This document shows, piece after piece, positions 36,930 through 48,268 of a DNA stretch of 64,000 nt (position 1 is its first letter; every line of letters begins with the position of its first letter). The stretch is from Acheta domesticus (taxonomy: Eukaryota; Arthropoda; Insecta; Orthoptera; Gryllidae), in assembly GCA_031308135.1 (NCBI GenBank), contig JAHLJT010009419.1:64150540-64214539 (forward strand), given 5' to 3'. The translations under genes were made by a program, and so were the position numbers. Under the pieces are notes generated by a model. The model had not been told where the DNA came from and searched no databases. It saw only the letters and a program-made list of their open reading frames with translations.

Positions 36930-37043
36930 TCCGAATAATATTTCTGTCTACTTGACAGCTAGCGGTTGAGAGGGGGAGATGGTTCCGTTATCCAATACTT
37001 CCATTATCCAAACCTTCCGTTATCCAATCCTTTCGTTATCCGA
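36930..37043. repeat. Interspersed fragment plus a 16-bp minisatellite
   Basis: 36930-36972 is the inverted counterpart of 21768-21812. Immediately after, 36981-37043 is four copies of a 16-bp unit of the form TTCCGTTATCCAATAC. The CCGTTATCCRA wording is also typical of the ends of pogo/Tigger-type DNA elements, but no matching inverted end was found. Confidence 0.6.
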
Positions 37044-39043
37044 GTCTTAAAATTATCATGTCATTGCAGATTTGCCGATGCTTATTAAAAGAATCAAATC
37101 TTATAGCACGATACTACTGAAAATTGAAGAGCTCCATTACTTGTTTGGTTAGATGTTTTTCTTATAAAATGCATTTACATTTTATGTTTTTTCCTCTCAA
37201 AATCTCTGTACTTTCTTTTCATCTGCTTTGCGCGTGTTGTGCAAAAATGTTTCGTTATTCCTTTCTTTGACGGGATTAGTGTAAATGACCACAGTAAAGT
37301 CTTTAATGAAATAAACAAGACGTCATTATTGCCATTCGGTTTTTTACTATTAATACGGTTAGTAGGACGTGCATGTCTAAATCCTGATCTGATGCAAGAA
37401 CGAGCACACGACCACGTGTCTACCGTCCATGTAAGCATCGACATCGCTCTACCCCATTCCCAGCCGTCAAGTAAACATTTAGACAACAGGTAGCCACCTA
37501 AAAGTCGAAGGTAAAGGTCATGTGTAAAAAAGCATAGAACTTCGTTACAGCAATTTTCCACCGTAACAAAAATGGAACATTGGCGATCCCATAACATGCC
37601 TTAGAATCTTGTGCCATTTATTCCCAGATTCATAAAAACCAAATTACTGGAATACGAAAACGTGTAAACAATTATCTTAATATTTCAATAGAATCCACAT
37701 TCAATCTATAAGCTTCGGACCCCTCTCCACATACACACACACACATACGTGTTAAGAAACGGAACCCATTGTTATTGCTAGCATTAATATTGAAATGTAA
37801 ATACTACGTTTGTCAGAGAGAGATTTTTCACTTCTTTTAAAGACGTAATCTCCCTTATAAACAAAACTTGACTTTTCTTGCCCTTTTGCATATTATCATA
37901 TTCTCATTACTACTTACATACTCTCTTTTCCAATCACATATTCAACGAAGGACAGTAAAACACCCGTTTCTGTTATTAGATATTACACACTTATACAATG
38001 TCATCTACATTTTTGAAAATATAACGAATTTTCGGGTTATTTTGTCTACCGTAGTGGGGATTTTTAGAAATTATGTGAACAATATTTTCGCAAGTCTGAT
38101 TTTTTTCTTCTTTTTTCTCGAGCTCATCTGATTTTCAATAACATTTGTGTGCTTTTGTAAATTGCAAATGTACTGCTTTCGCTTGAAGCGATAATGTTCT
38201 CACGATATCTCAGCCGGTTCGTGTAATGTTTACGCTAATAACTTCCTACCCTAAAGGCTTCAGGTCGGATCACAGAATACGCAAATATTTTTAAGGTTTG
38301 GAAACACTTTTCTGACTGTTCTTATTTCAAGACTGTTCTTGTAACCTTTAGACTCTAAGATCTCTGGGATCTGCGACGCCATATAAAAGCTGGCATCGAG
38401 CACGCAGGTGATATTCTTGTGTGTGGCGTGACGTGAAAACTCTGGCTGAAGTATGTGTAAACGCACCTTAATCATTTCTGTCATCATCAGTCTCATTTAC
38501 TAGAAATATCATTTTTGTCGGGTGTACAAATAACTGAATAATTCAAATTACGACAATTTAAAAATTATCGCATTGGCATGCAGAAGTTGAAATTTAGAAC
38601 GAAAACTTAGAGTAGTAATCAGTGTTACTCAACATATCCGTGAGGAAATTAGGGAAATCCTTGGGAAGCTTCTTATAATGCATGAATATGGAAGTCTATA
38701 GTAAGTATGTCAGAAACTCTTGAAACATTTGAATTTGAAAGTAATAGAAGATTCAACGCCATCTTCTGCTGTCGCCTTCCCTGATTTACATATTTGCCTA
38801 ACCTCAAAACTTACCCAAGAGATGGCTGTCTTTGTAACACAATGTCAGTAAGGGTGAACTCTACGATGCTGATGATGTAGTAGTATACAAATGAGATACA
38901 AAATTCCGTACCACATTTAAAAAGTGTGCAAAAAAACCGTTGAGACTACACTGAAAAAAAATGGGTTTTGAACTGGGCATATAAAACTTATGTTGCAACA
39001 CATTTATTTTCATACGAAGTTCGCATTGTAGAAAAGAATTTAT
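37044..39043. other. Stretch with no supported gene
   Basis: AT-rich. A 78-codon minus frame at 38260-38496 has a protein-like composition but no domain and no splice context that I can support. There is a short (AC)n at 37734-37746. Confidence 0.35.
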
Positions 39044-39595
39044 GGTTGGTTGGTTGAGTAGTGATTCCAGGCGCGTTAACTGTTAAGGTCATTCGTCCCG
39101 TACGTCTAGTGCATGTTTTATCTGGGGAGGTGGCGTTGATCCCCCTGCTGGATGGTGAGATCCGGCGCCGACCTACCGTCTGCTACCGGAGATTTCTCTA
39201 ATCAGATACCTCCCAACAGCGAGGCTCTGCCCCAGCCGCTACAACCTCGAAGCTCCCGACCGGTATACCGGCGTGTGGGGTAGTGTAGTGGATGTAAGTG
39301 TAATTGTGTATAAGTAAGGGATAGGACAGGACAAGGAATACGAAGAAAAGATCGCGCGCGGTCCGTGGCCGGTTTGTTAGGATATTGATCGGAGAAACCA
39401 AGGAAAACTACCGAAACTATCGGTAAACTACAGAGTAACCGGCCGCTAAAATACTCCTCCAGACAGAGACAGAACTCGACCTAGCTAGCTACGCAATGCC
39501 GAAAATACTGCCACTTTCGGGACTCGAACCTAGGTCCTCCGGGTCAGAGGCATTGCAGTGGCATCAGATGAAGCTCCGAGCAACCTCTTCCGTCC
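39044..39595 (-). mobile_element. Near full-length tRNA-derived SINE
   Basis: Read on the minus strand, the head carries an A-box region (TTGCTCGGAGC) and a near-perfect B box, AGGTTCGAGTCCC. The long family body follows: TCTGTCTGGAGGAGTATT, CGGCCACGGACCGCGCGCGA, CCGGTCGGGAGCTTCGAGG and GCGCCGGATCTCACCATCC. The 3' tail is a (CCAA)n microsatellite, seen on + as GGTTGGTTGGTTG at 39044-39056. About 550 bp is unusually long for a SINE. It is presumably transcribed by RNA polymerase III and mobilised by a LINE. Confidence 0.85.
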
Positions 39596-39642
39596 GACAC
39601 ATTTTTGACACATTCAAAACACCTGTGCTTCATCACATGATG

Positions 39643-39772
39643 CTATAATATATATATATATATATATATAGCATATATATATATATAGCATACATATATA
39701 TAGCATATATATATATATAGCATATATATATAATACTTATATATATATATATAAGTTATATATATATAACTT
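39643..39772. repeat. Complex (TA)n microsatellite
   Basis: TA runs broken by regularly spaced GCATA and a self-complementary CTTATATATATATATATAAG. The long open frames over it are artefacts. Confidence 0.95.
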
Positions 39773-39892
39773 AATTCCCTGCGTCCTCGTGAGGGTGTTG
39801 TTAATTTTGAGCAAATGGAGTAAGAAAGAAAGGAGAAGTTTGAGGTTATGAGTCCTCGAATAGCTTTGGTCACGGGAACCACAAAAAGTATA

Positions 39893-40517
39893 CAGTAAGA
39901 CTTTTCTAAGATGGAACAACTGTAAGACGAAAGCCTGCCATCCCGAGCAAAATATTCTGAACGGAACAATTTTATACGAGAAAATGACCTCCATACGCTG
40001 GAAACCTGTCTAAAGTAGAAACGGAATGGTTTTTCAAGGACGTAAAGTGATTATTACCTGGATAAGCAGAAAATTTATTTTTAAATTTCCACCACTAACT
40101 TTGGAATTGCATAGTGCGTGGGGTCTCAACCTGAAACCAATAGAATGAACGAGTTTTCCTCTTATGGCTTCTGTCGAGGAACCTTTGGCGAAATCGGCGT
40201 CTGTTCCTCTGCGACTTTTTCACGCTTTAGTAGGATTTTTCAAGGTCGTAACAAGCGCGAATTCGTTGCTATCGCTCCGAATCTTTAATATATGTCTCCC
40301 GCTGTACCGACTCCAAAAGCGACATTTCTTTCCTCAGTTGACAATAGAATTCCAAGAAGGCTATCTTCTCATCCTATATTTTGTCACACAAATTATATTG
40401 AAAATACCATTTTAAAATTGTATTGTGTATTTTTGGCAAGCTCTATAAGTCGGAAACCTGCCAAGACGGAAAGGTTTTGAAGATACAGTCAGGTTCCATC
40501 TTAGACCAGTTTTACTG
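39893..40517. mobile_element. 625-bp MITE with about 25-bp TIRs
   Basis: The left end, CAGTAAGACTTTTCTAAGAT continuing GGAAC (39893-39917), matches the inverted right end (40493-40517) at 22 of 25 positions. CAGT-type ends and internal GACGGAAA/CTTAGA motifs are reminiscent of the Tc1/mariner pogo group. However, the expected TA duplication is present only on the left. There is no coding capacity. Confidence 0.65.
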
Positions 40518-41764
40518 AATTTGGAAATTACAAAATTACAGCATCAAAAAGGTGGCTTCTGTAAAAGGTAAGAACGTCTGAAGTTTCTTAAATATAATTA
40601 TAAATCATTATTACCAGGAAAGTCTTGTTGATTTATCGAAATCTCCAATGTAGAGACGTTTTAATATGCAGAATGATTATGATCGTAGAACGTTACAAGA
40701 GCTTCAATTTAATTCAACAAGATTCAATATTGCTTTTAATTGGGCAGACCGGAAAGAAACGCACAATAATATTTTGCCCAAAAATTTAATTAGTACCGAA
40801 ACAAAAAAAATATCAAAGAACTTATATCTTTGACCTACTTTTGTTCATAAACGCCAAGTTTTCTGCCAACGTTCCACAAGTTTCAATATGCCCTGTTTGT
40901 AGAAGTCCGTTAGGCTGGAGTATAGCCCTCACGGAAGAATGCACGTCACCTAGTAATATTGCTGCGGACCAGTCTGTCGTCCGCATACACGCCACGAATA
41001 TCCCTGTGATTTTCACAAGGGTTATTCCCTTTGGCTCACAAATTTCGCACGACACTTCTCTGCGCTTCACAAGTTGACGACAGTAACATGCGTGCCGTGT
41101 TCTGTTTCGCATTTCAGGCTACATTCGCTACAGCTGCACATGAAAACAAAATACCATCTACAGCGCGATCTTCAAACTATGTCGTCAGGCAATCTCACTA
41201 TTCCAATTGAAATACCAGCGAAGAATAGTATATTCTTCAACGAGCATAGAATGATAGCTATTGTTTACGAGTTGAGCTACCATTATTTACGACACGAGCG
41301 ACGTCGGAGCGAGTGTCAGAATTTCTACGAGTGAGTATGCGAATAGAAGCGAGTTACGCGAGCCACGCGAGTAAAAGACTATACTTCCTCTACGACTTTC
41401 AAATTAATATTTTAAAAATACAAAATGGGCGTCTTAACCTAATGGAACGGCTACAGAACACGCTACGTTCTCTGACCGTAACAAACACCAACTCGCATAC
41501 TGTTTCGTGGTTCACCTGCCTTACGACGACAGTCGCAATCTGCCGCGGTAGAGCACGCAGCAGGAGACTGCGAGAACCCTCTGCCGTGTATAATGAACTA
41601 TGACGAATGTGATTGGTCGACAGCCGTCCGAGAATAATATTCTCGCACGGCTTGTGGAATCGGTATCATTACTGTATCCGATAACGTGCAGAAATATATA
41701 CATTCCGAAGTATTTGGACGTTGCAGAGAGCGCTCTAAGGTTTGGGTGGCGTGCGTGGTTTCAG
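40518..41764. other. Intronic stretch with one exon-like segment and a near-palindrome
   Basis: 41118-41330 has an acceptor-like GCATTTCAG, an open frame of 71 codons and a donor GA|GTGAGT. Its end phase fits the exon at 41765, but its codon use is AT-rich, unlike the other exons. 41622-41652 is a near-perfect palindrome (15-bp arms AGCCGTCCGAGAATA, one mismatch). The rest is unassigned. Confidence 0.4.
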
Positions 41765-42063
41765 GGCGTGGGGCCTGGAGCAGGAGGGCGGCCCCAACGA
41801 GCCGCTGAGCGCCGTGAAGAGCGCTGCGTGGGCGCGCCCGCTCGAGCTGCCCGCGCCGCTGCCTCCGCCGCCGCCGGCGCTGGCGGGCGCCGAAGGCGCG
41901 GCGGGGGTGGTGGGCGTGGGGATGGGGGCGGGCGCGAGGGCCACAGCGCGCCGCCTGCCCAGATACCGCGCCCGCAAGGGCCCGCCGCTCGACCGCCGGC
42001 GCAAGCTCAAGGTGCTGCGCCGGCAGGACCCGCTGGCGTCGCGCCCGCTCGCCGACCAACCAG
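41765..42063 (+). CDS. Exon of the predicted secreted-protein gene (proline/alanine-rich then basic)
   Basis: Acceptor GTGGTTTCAG|G at 41764/41765 and donor CAACCAG|GTAACG at 42063/42064. In the chosen frame GC at third positions is very high. The product runs from RAWGLEQEGGPNEPLSAVKS to a proline/alanine/glycine-rich low-complexity segment, then RRLPRYRARKG and DRRRKLKVLRRQDPLASR, ending ADQP plus one base (phase 1). The basic RRRK and LRRQ stretch could be a proprotein cleavage region, which is inference. The start phase (2) does not match the donor phase (0) of the signal exon. Either an unseen exon lies between, or an in-frame acceptor a few bases downstream is used (CAG at 41781 or GAG at 41784). 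The other open frame here is Arg/Gly-rich and would not join the next exon. The family is not recognised. Confidence 0.65.
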
Positions 42064-42260
42064 GTAACGCCCTCGTTTCTTTTATCTTTTCATTCATTTT
42101 CATTTGCTTGTATTTTCCTTTTCTTTTATTTTTGATTTTTGTTTTGTTTTACTTTTGCTTTTATTTTTTTTATTTTTTCCTTTTTTCGTTTTACATTTTA
42201 ATGTTTTTTATTTTATTTTATTATATTATTCTTTCCTTTTTCTTTTCTTTATTTTATCTA
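42064..42260 (+). other. T-rich start of the 6.2-kb intron
   Basis: Directly after the donor, a TTTTATTTT-type low-complexity run extends to about 42260. The rest to 42597 is unremarkable. Confidence 0.7.
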
Positions 42261-42597
42261 GTACGTAGTCTTTTCGACCACACGGCAATTAATGTTTTTT
42301 ATAAATAGATAATGTGGTGGTTCGTAAATGGGAATGTAAAGTAGGGTAAACGGGAGAACCCATAGAAAATCGCCCACAATACCTCCTAACATAAATTGCT
42401 GCTACAATTTGCTCACCACAAATTCTGTAGGAAAGTTTGTTTAGACAACTGGAAAACTGTCTGCCCATTACATCACGGCTCGCCAAGGCCGCTAAAGCGC
42501 TTTCCTTTTCAATTTTTACGATCATCTATTCCTAATCAGACATGGAATTTTGTGTAAAGAGGCATAGAGAAGAAGCACGTGCTTGCAGATTTGTATG

Positions 42598-42960
42598 TGT
42601 ACGTGATGGAAGAGGCAGCGACAAGATGTGCTGTAGAGAGGCGTCGGCGAGGTTTGGTGCTCGCGGACGTATACTAAATGCAACGGCATATACGATGCTT
42701 GTAGTCTTTACACGGTGGAGAGGCGGCGAAGGAGTGTGCTATAGAGAGGCGTCGACTAGTTGCAGACGTTCGCAAAGTAGAGGCGTTGACGAGCCTTGTA
42801 GACTTGAAGGTGCTTGAACCTTGTAGACGTGCACGTCATGGACGAGGCGGGGTCAGGAAGTTCTATAGAGAGTCGTGGACTATGTGCGTGTAGTCGTGTT
42901 TGTGGTGGAAGAGACGGAGACTGGGTGTGCTACAGACTATGGTTTACACGCAAGCTTCCG
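42598..42960 (+). repeat. Decayed outer units of the 72-bp minisatellite
   Basis: About five segments of 60-100 bp still show the unit's landmarks in order. GTACGTGATGGAAGAGGC and GTGCACGTCATGGACGAGGC correspond to GTACGTGGTGGACGAGGC. GTGTGCTATAGAGAGGC and GTGTGCTACAGAC correspond to GTGTGTTACAGAC. They are far more diverged than the array after 43159. Confidence 0.65.
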
Positions 42961-42979
42961 CGGCTCGAGTCCATGACTA

Positions 42980-43152
42980 CTTGGCTGTCCGGAAGACGCC
43001 GCGTCGTTGGCTGAGAGGCCGACGCCTGTCATGTCGCAGGCTTCCTCTGACTGCTAGCCAGTAATTCCGTCACTGCCCTGAGGAAGCCTGCGACATGACA
43101 GGCGAAACGTCGTTCTCTCAGCCAGCAACACGGCGTCTTCCGGACAGCCAAG
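42980..43152. mobile_element. Foldback element at the edge of the minisatellite
   Basis: The left arm 42980-43047 and right arm 43080-43152 are imperfect inverted repeats of about 70 bp around a spacer of about 32 bp. Outer ends: CTTGGCTGTCCGGAAGACGC against GCGTCTTCCGGACAGCCAAG, a perfect 20-bp match. Inner ends: CCTGTCATGTCGCAGGCTTC against its complement. The arms differ by a few substitutions and a short indel in the middle. It separates the decayed units from the homogeneous array, which starts seven bases further on. Confidence 0.85.
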
Positions 43153-43158
43153 AACTCG

Positions 43159-46100
43159 CAGACAGTGGTTGACGAGCTCCACGTGTTTCAGACGTGTACG
43201 TGGTGGACGAGGCGGAGCCGGGGTATGTTACAGACAGTGGTTGACGAGCTCCACGTGTTTCAGACGTGCACGTGGTGGACGAGGCGGAGCCGGGGTGTGT
43301 TACAGACAGTGGTTGACGATCTCCACGTGTTTCAGACGTGTACGTGGTGGACGAGACGGTTACGGGGTGTGTTACAGACAGTGGTTGACGATCTCCACGT
43401 GTTTCCAGACGTGTACGTGGTGGACGAGACGGTGACGGGGTGTGTTACAGACAGTGGTTGACGATCTCCACGTGTTCCAGACGTGTACGTGGTGGACGAG
43501 ACGGTGACGGGGTGTGTTACAGACAGTGGTTGACGATCTCCACGTGTTTCAGACGTGTACGTGGTGGACGAGACGGTTACGGGGTGTGTTACAGACAGTG
43601 GTTGACGATCTCCACGTGTTTCCAGACGTGTACGTGGTGGACGAGACGGTGACGGGGTGTGTTACAGACAGTGGTTGACGATCTCCACGTGTTCCAGACG
43701 TGTACGTGGTGGACGAGACGGTGACGGGGTGTGTTACAGACAGTGGTTGACGATCTCCACGTGTTTCAGACGTGTACGTGGTGGACGAGACGGTTACGGG
43801 GTGTGTTACAGACAGTGGTTGACGATCTCCACGTGTTTCCAGACGTGTACGTGGTGGACGAGACGGTGACGGGGTGTGTTACAGACAGTGGTTGACGATC
43901 TCCACGTGTTCCAGACGTGTACGTGGTGGACGAGACGGTGACGGGGTGTGTTACAGACAGTGGTTGACGATCTCCACGTGTTTCAGACGTGTACGTGGTG
44001 GACGAGACGGTGACGGGGTGTGTTACAGACAGTGGTTGACGATCTCCACGTGTTCCAGACGTGTACGTGGTGGACGAGACGGTGACGGGGTGTGTTACAG
44101 ACAGTGGTTGACGATCTCCACGTGTTTCAGACGTGTACGTGGTGGACGAGACGGTGACGGGGTGTGTTACAGACAGTGGTTGACGATCTCCACGTGTTTC
44201 AGACGTGTACGTGGTGGACGAGACGGTGACGGGGTGTGTTACAGACAGTGGTTGACGATCTCCACGTGTTCCAGACGTGTACGTGGTGGACGAGACGGTG
44301 ACGGGGTGTGTTACAGACAGTGGTTGACGATCTCCACGTGTTTCAGACGTGTACGTGGTGGACGAGACGGTGACGGGGTGTGTTACAGACAGTGGTTGAC
44401 GATCTCCACGTGTTTCAGACGTGTACGTGGTGGACGAGACGGTGACGGGGTGTGTTACAGACAGTGGTTGACGATCTCCACGTGTTCAGACGTGTACGTG
44501 GTGGACGAGACGGTGACGGGGTGTGTTACAGACAGTGGTTGACGATCTCCACGTGTTTCAGACGTGTACGTGGTGGACGAGACGGTGACGGGGTGTGTTA
44601 CAGACAGTGGTTGATGATCTCCACGTGTTCCAGACGTGTACGTGGTGGACGAGACGGTGACGGGGTGTGTTACAGATAGTGGTTGACGATCTCCACGTGT
44701 TCCAGACGTGTACGTGGTGGACGAGACGGTGACGGGGTGTGTTACAGACAGTGGTTGACGATCTCCACGTGTTTCAGACGTGTACGTGGTGGACGAGACG
44801 GTGACGGGGTGTGTTACAGACAGTGGTTGACGATCTCCACGTGTTTCAGACGTGTACGTGGTGGACGAGACGGTTGACGGGGTGTGTTACAGACAGTGGT
44901 TGACGATCTCCACGTGTTCCAGACGTGTACGTGGTGGACGAGACGGTGACGGGGTGTGTTACAGACAGTGGTTGACGATCTCCACGTGTTCCAGACGTGT
45001 ACGTGGTGGACGAGACGGTGACGGGGTGTGTTACAGACAGTGGTTGACGATCTCCACGTGTTTCAGACGTGTACGTGGTGGACGAGACGGTGACGGGGTG
45101 TGTTACAGACAGTGGTTGACGATCTCCACGTGTTCCAGACGTGTACGTGGTGGACGAGACGGTGACGGGGTGTGTTACAGACAGTGGTTGACGATCTCCA
45201 CGTTTTCCAGACGTGTACGTGGTGGACGAGACGGTGACGGGGTGTGTTACAGACAGTGGTTGACGATCTCCACGTGTTTCAGACGTGTACGTGGTGGACG
45301 AGGCGGAGCCGGGGTGTGTTACAGACAGTGGTTGACGAGCTCCACGTGTTTCAGACGTGTACGTGGTGGACGAGGCGGAGCCGGGGTGTGTTACAGACAG
45401 TGGTTGACGAGCTCCACGTGTTTCAGACGTGTACGTGGTGGACGAGGCGGAGCCGGGGTATGTTACAGACAGTCGTTGACGAGCTCCACGTGTTTCAGAC
45501 GTGTACGTGGTGGACGAGGCGGAGCCGGGGTGTGTTACAGACAGTGGTTGACGATCTCCACGTGTTTCAGACGTGTACGTGGTGGACGAGACGGTGACGG
45601 GGTGTGTTACAGACAGTGGTTGACGATCTCCACGTGTTTCAGACGTGTACGTGGTGGACGAGACGGTGACGGGGTGTGTTACAGACAGTGGTTGACGATC
45701 TCCACGTGTTTCAGACGTGTACGTGGTGGACGAGACGGTGACGGGGTGTGTTACAGACAGTGGTTGACGATCTCCACGTGTTCCAGACGTGTACGTGGTG
45801 GACGAGACGGTGACGGGGTGTGTTACAGACAGTGGTTGACGATCTCCACGTGTTCCAGACGTGTACGTGGTGGACGAGACGGTGACGGGGTGTGTTACAG
45901 ACAGTGGTTGACGATCTCCACGTGTTTCAGACGTGTACGTGGTGGACGAGACGGTGACGGGGTGTGTTACAGACAGTGGTTGACGATCTCCACGTGTTCC
46001 AGACGTGTACGTGGTGGACGAGACGGTGACGGGGTGTGTTACAGACAGTGGTTGACGATCTCCACGTTTTCCAGACGTGTACGTGGTGGACGAGACGGTG

Positions 46101-48268
46101 ACGGGGTGTGTTACAGACAGTGGTTGACGATCTCCCCGTGTTTCAGACGTGTACGTGGTGGACGAGGCGGAGCCGGGGTGTGTTACAGACAGTGGTTGAC
46201 GAGCTCCACGTGTTTCAGACGTGTACGTGGTGGACGAGGCGGAGCCGGGGTGTGTTACAGACAGTGGTTGACGAGCTCCACGTGTTTCAGACGTGTACGT
46301 GGTGGACGAGGCGGAGCCGGGGTATGTTACAGACAGTCGTTGACGAGCTCCACGTGTTTCAGACGTGTACGTGGTGGACGAGGCGGAGCCGGGGTGTGTT
46401 ACAGACAGTGGTTGACGATCTCCACGTGTTTCAGACGTGTACGTGGTGGACGAGACGGTGACGGGGTGTGTTACAGACAGTGGTTGACGATCTCCACGTG
46501 TTTCAGACGTGTACGTGGTGGACGAGACGGTGACGGGGTGTGTTACAGACAGTGGTTGACGATCTCCACGTGTTCCAGACGTGTACGTGGTGGACGAGAC
46601 GGTGACGGGGTGTGTTACAGACAGTGGTTGACGATCTCCACGTGTTCCAGACGTGTACGTGGTGGACGAGACGGTGACGGGGTGTGTTACAGACAGTGGT
46701 TGACGATCTCCACGTGTTTCAGACGTGTACGTGGTGGACGAGACGGTGACGGGGTGTGTTACAGACAGTGGTTGACGATCTCCACGTGTTCCAGACGTGT
46801 ACGTGGTGGACGAGACGGTGACGGGGTGTGTTACAGACAGTGGTTGACGATCTCCACGTGTTTCAGACGTGTACGTGGTGGACGAGACGGTGACGGGGTG
46901 TGTTACAGACAGTGGTTGACGATCTCCACGTGTTCCAGACGTGTACGTGGTGGACGAGACGGTGACGGGGTGTGTTACAGACAGTGGTTGACGATCTCCA
47001 CGTGTTTCAGACGTGTACGTGGTGGACGAGACGGTGACGGGGTGTGTTACAGACAGTGGTTGACGATCTCCACGTGTTTCAGACGTGTACGTGGTGGACG
47101 AGACGGTGACGGGGTGTGTTACAGGACAGTGGTTGACGATCTCCACGTGTTCCAGACGTGTACGTGGTGGACGAGACGGAGACGGGGTGTGTTACAGATA
47201 GTGGTTGACGATCTCCACGTGTTCCAGACGTGTACGTGGTGGACGAGACGGTGACGGGGTGTGTTACAGACAGTGGTTGACGATCTCCACGTGTTTCAGA
47301 CGTGTACGTGGTGGACGAGACGGTGACGGGGTGTGTTACAGACAGTGGTTGACGATCTCCACGTGTTTCAGACGTGTACGTGGTGGACGAGACGGTGACG
47401 GGGTGTGTTACAGACAGTGGTTGACGATCTCCACGTGTTCCAGACGTGTACGTGGTGGACGAGACGGTGACGGGGTGTGTTACAGACAGTGGTTGACGAT
47501 CTCCACGTGTTCCAGACGTGTACGTGGTGGACGAGACGGTGACGGGGTGTGTTACAGATAGTGGTTGACGATCTCCACGTGTTCCAGACGTGTACGTGGT
47601 GGACGAGACGGTGACGGGGTGTGTTACAGACAGTGGTTGACGATCTCCACGTGTTTCAGACGTGTACGTGGTGGACGAGGCGGAGCCGGGGTATGTTACA
47701 GACAGTGGTTGACGAGCTCCACGTGTTTCAGACGTGTACGTGGTGGACGAGGCGGAGCCGGGGTGTGTTACAGACAGTGGTTGACGAGCTCCACGTGTTT
47801 CAGACGTGTACGTGGTGGACGAGGCGGAGCCGGGGTATGTTACAGACAGTCGTTGACGAGCTCCACGTGTTTCAGACGTGTACGTGGTGGACGAGGCGGA
47901 GCCGGGGTGTGTTACAGACAGTGGTTGACGATCTCCACGTGTTTCAGACGTGTACGTGGTGGACGAGACGGTTACGGGGTGTGTTACAGACAGTGGTTGA
48001 CGATCTCCACGTGTTTCCAGACGTGTACGTGGTGGACGAGACGGTGACGGGGTGTGTTACAGACAGTGGTTGACGATCTCCACGTGTTCCAGACGTGTAC
48101 GTGGTGGACGAGACGGTGACGGGGTGTGTTACAGACAGTGGTTGACGATCTCCACGTGTTCCAGACGTGTACGTGGTGGACGAGACGGTGACGGGGTGTG
48201 TTACAGACAGTGGTTGACGATCTCCACGTGTTCCAGACGTGTACGTGGTGGACGAGACGGTGACGGGG
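43159..48268 (+). repeat. 72-bp minisatellite, about 71 units, built from an intron-exon boundary
   Basis: 5110 bp of near-identical 72-bp units, organised as TGTGTTACAGACAGTGGTTG, then ACGATCTCCACGTGTTCCAG (40 intronic-type bases), then ACGTGTACGTGGTGGACGAG and ACGGTGACGGGG (32 bases equal to the start of exon 48237). Two main types exist: A (GACGATCTCC...GAGACGGTGACGG) and B (GACGAGCTCC...GAGGCGGAGCCGG). B units cluster at 43160-43300, 45280-45540, 46145-46400 and 47670-47920. Nearly every unit carries CACGTG, seven CpGs, two AG acceptor-like sites and, in the exon's frame, a TGA. Because 72 is divisible by three, very long open frames of 700-800 codons appear on both strands. These are artefacts. 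Confidence 0.97.

Noticed and set aside
38260..38496. 78-codon minus-strand frame with protein-like composition
   Set aside because: No domain, splice context or repeat of the frame elsewhere; this length is expected by chance in 64 kb.
41118..41330. Confident exon of the secreted-protein gene
   Set aside because: Splice sites and the downstream phase fit, but codon use is AT-rich unlike the other exons and the upstream phase does not fit exon 20819. Kept only as a possibility.
44846..47254. Open frames of about 800 codons (+) and 766 codons (-) across the minisatellite
   Set aside because: A 72-bp unit keeps any stop-free frame open indefinitely. The true exon frame has a TGA in each unit, and neither long frame continues into flanking coding sequence.
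43159..48268. CRISPR-like array
   Set aside because: Units are contiguous and nearly identical with no unique spacers, in a eukaryotic intron, and they match the adjacent exon boundary.
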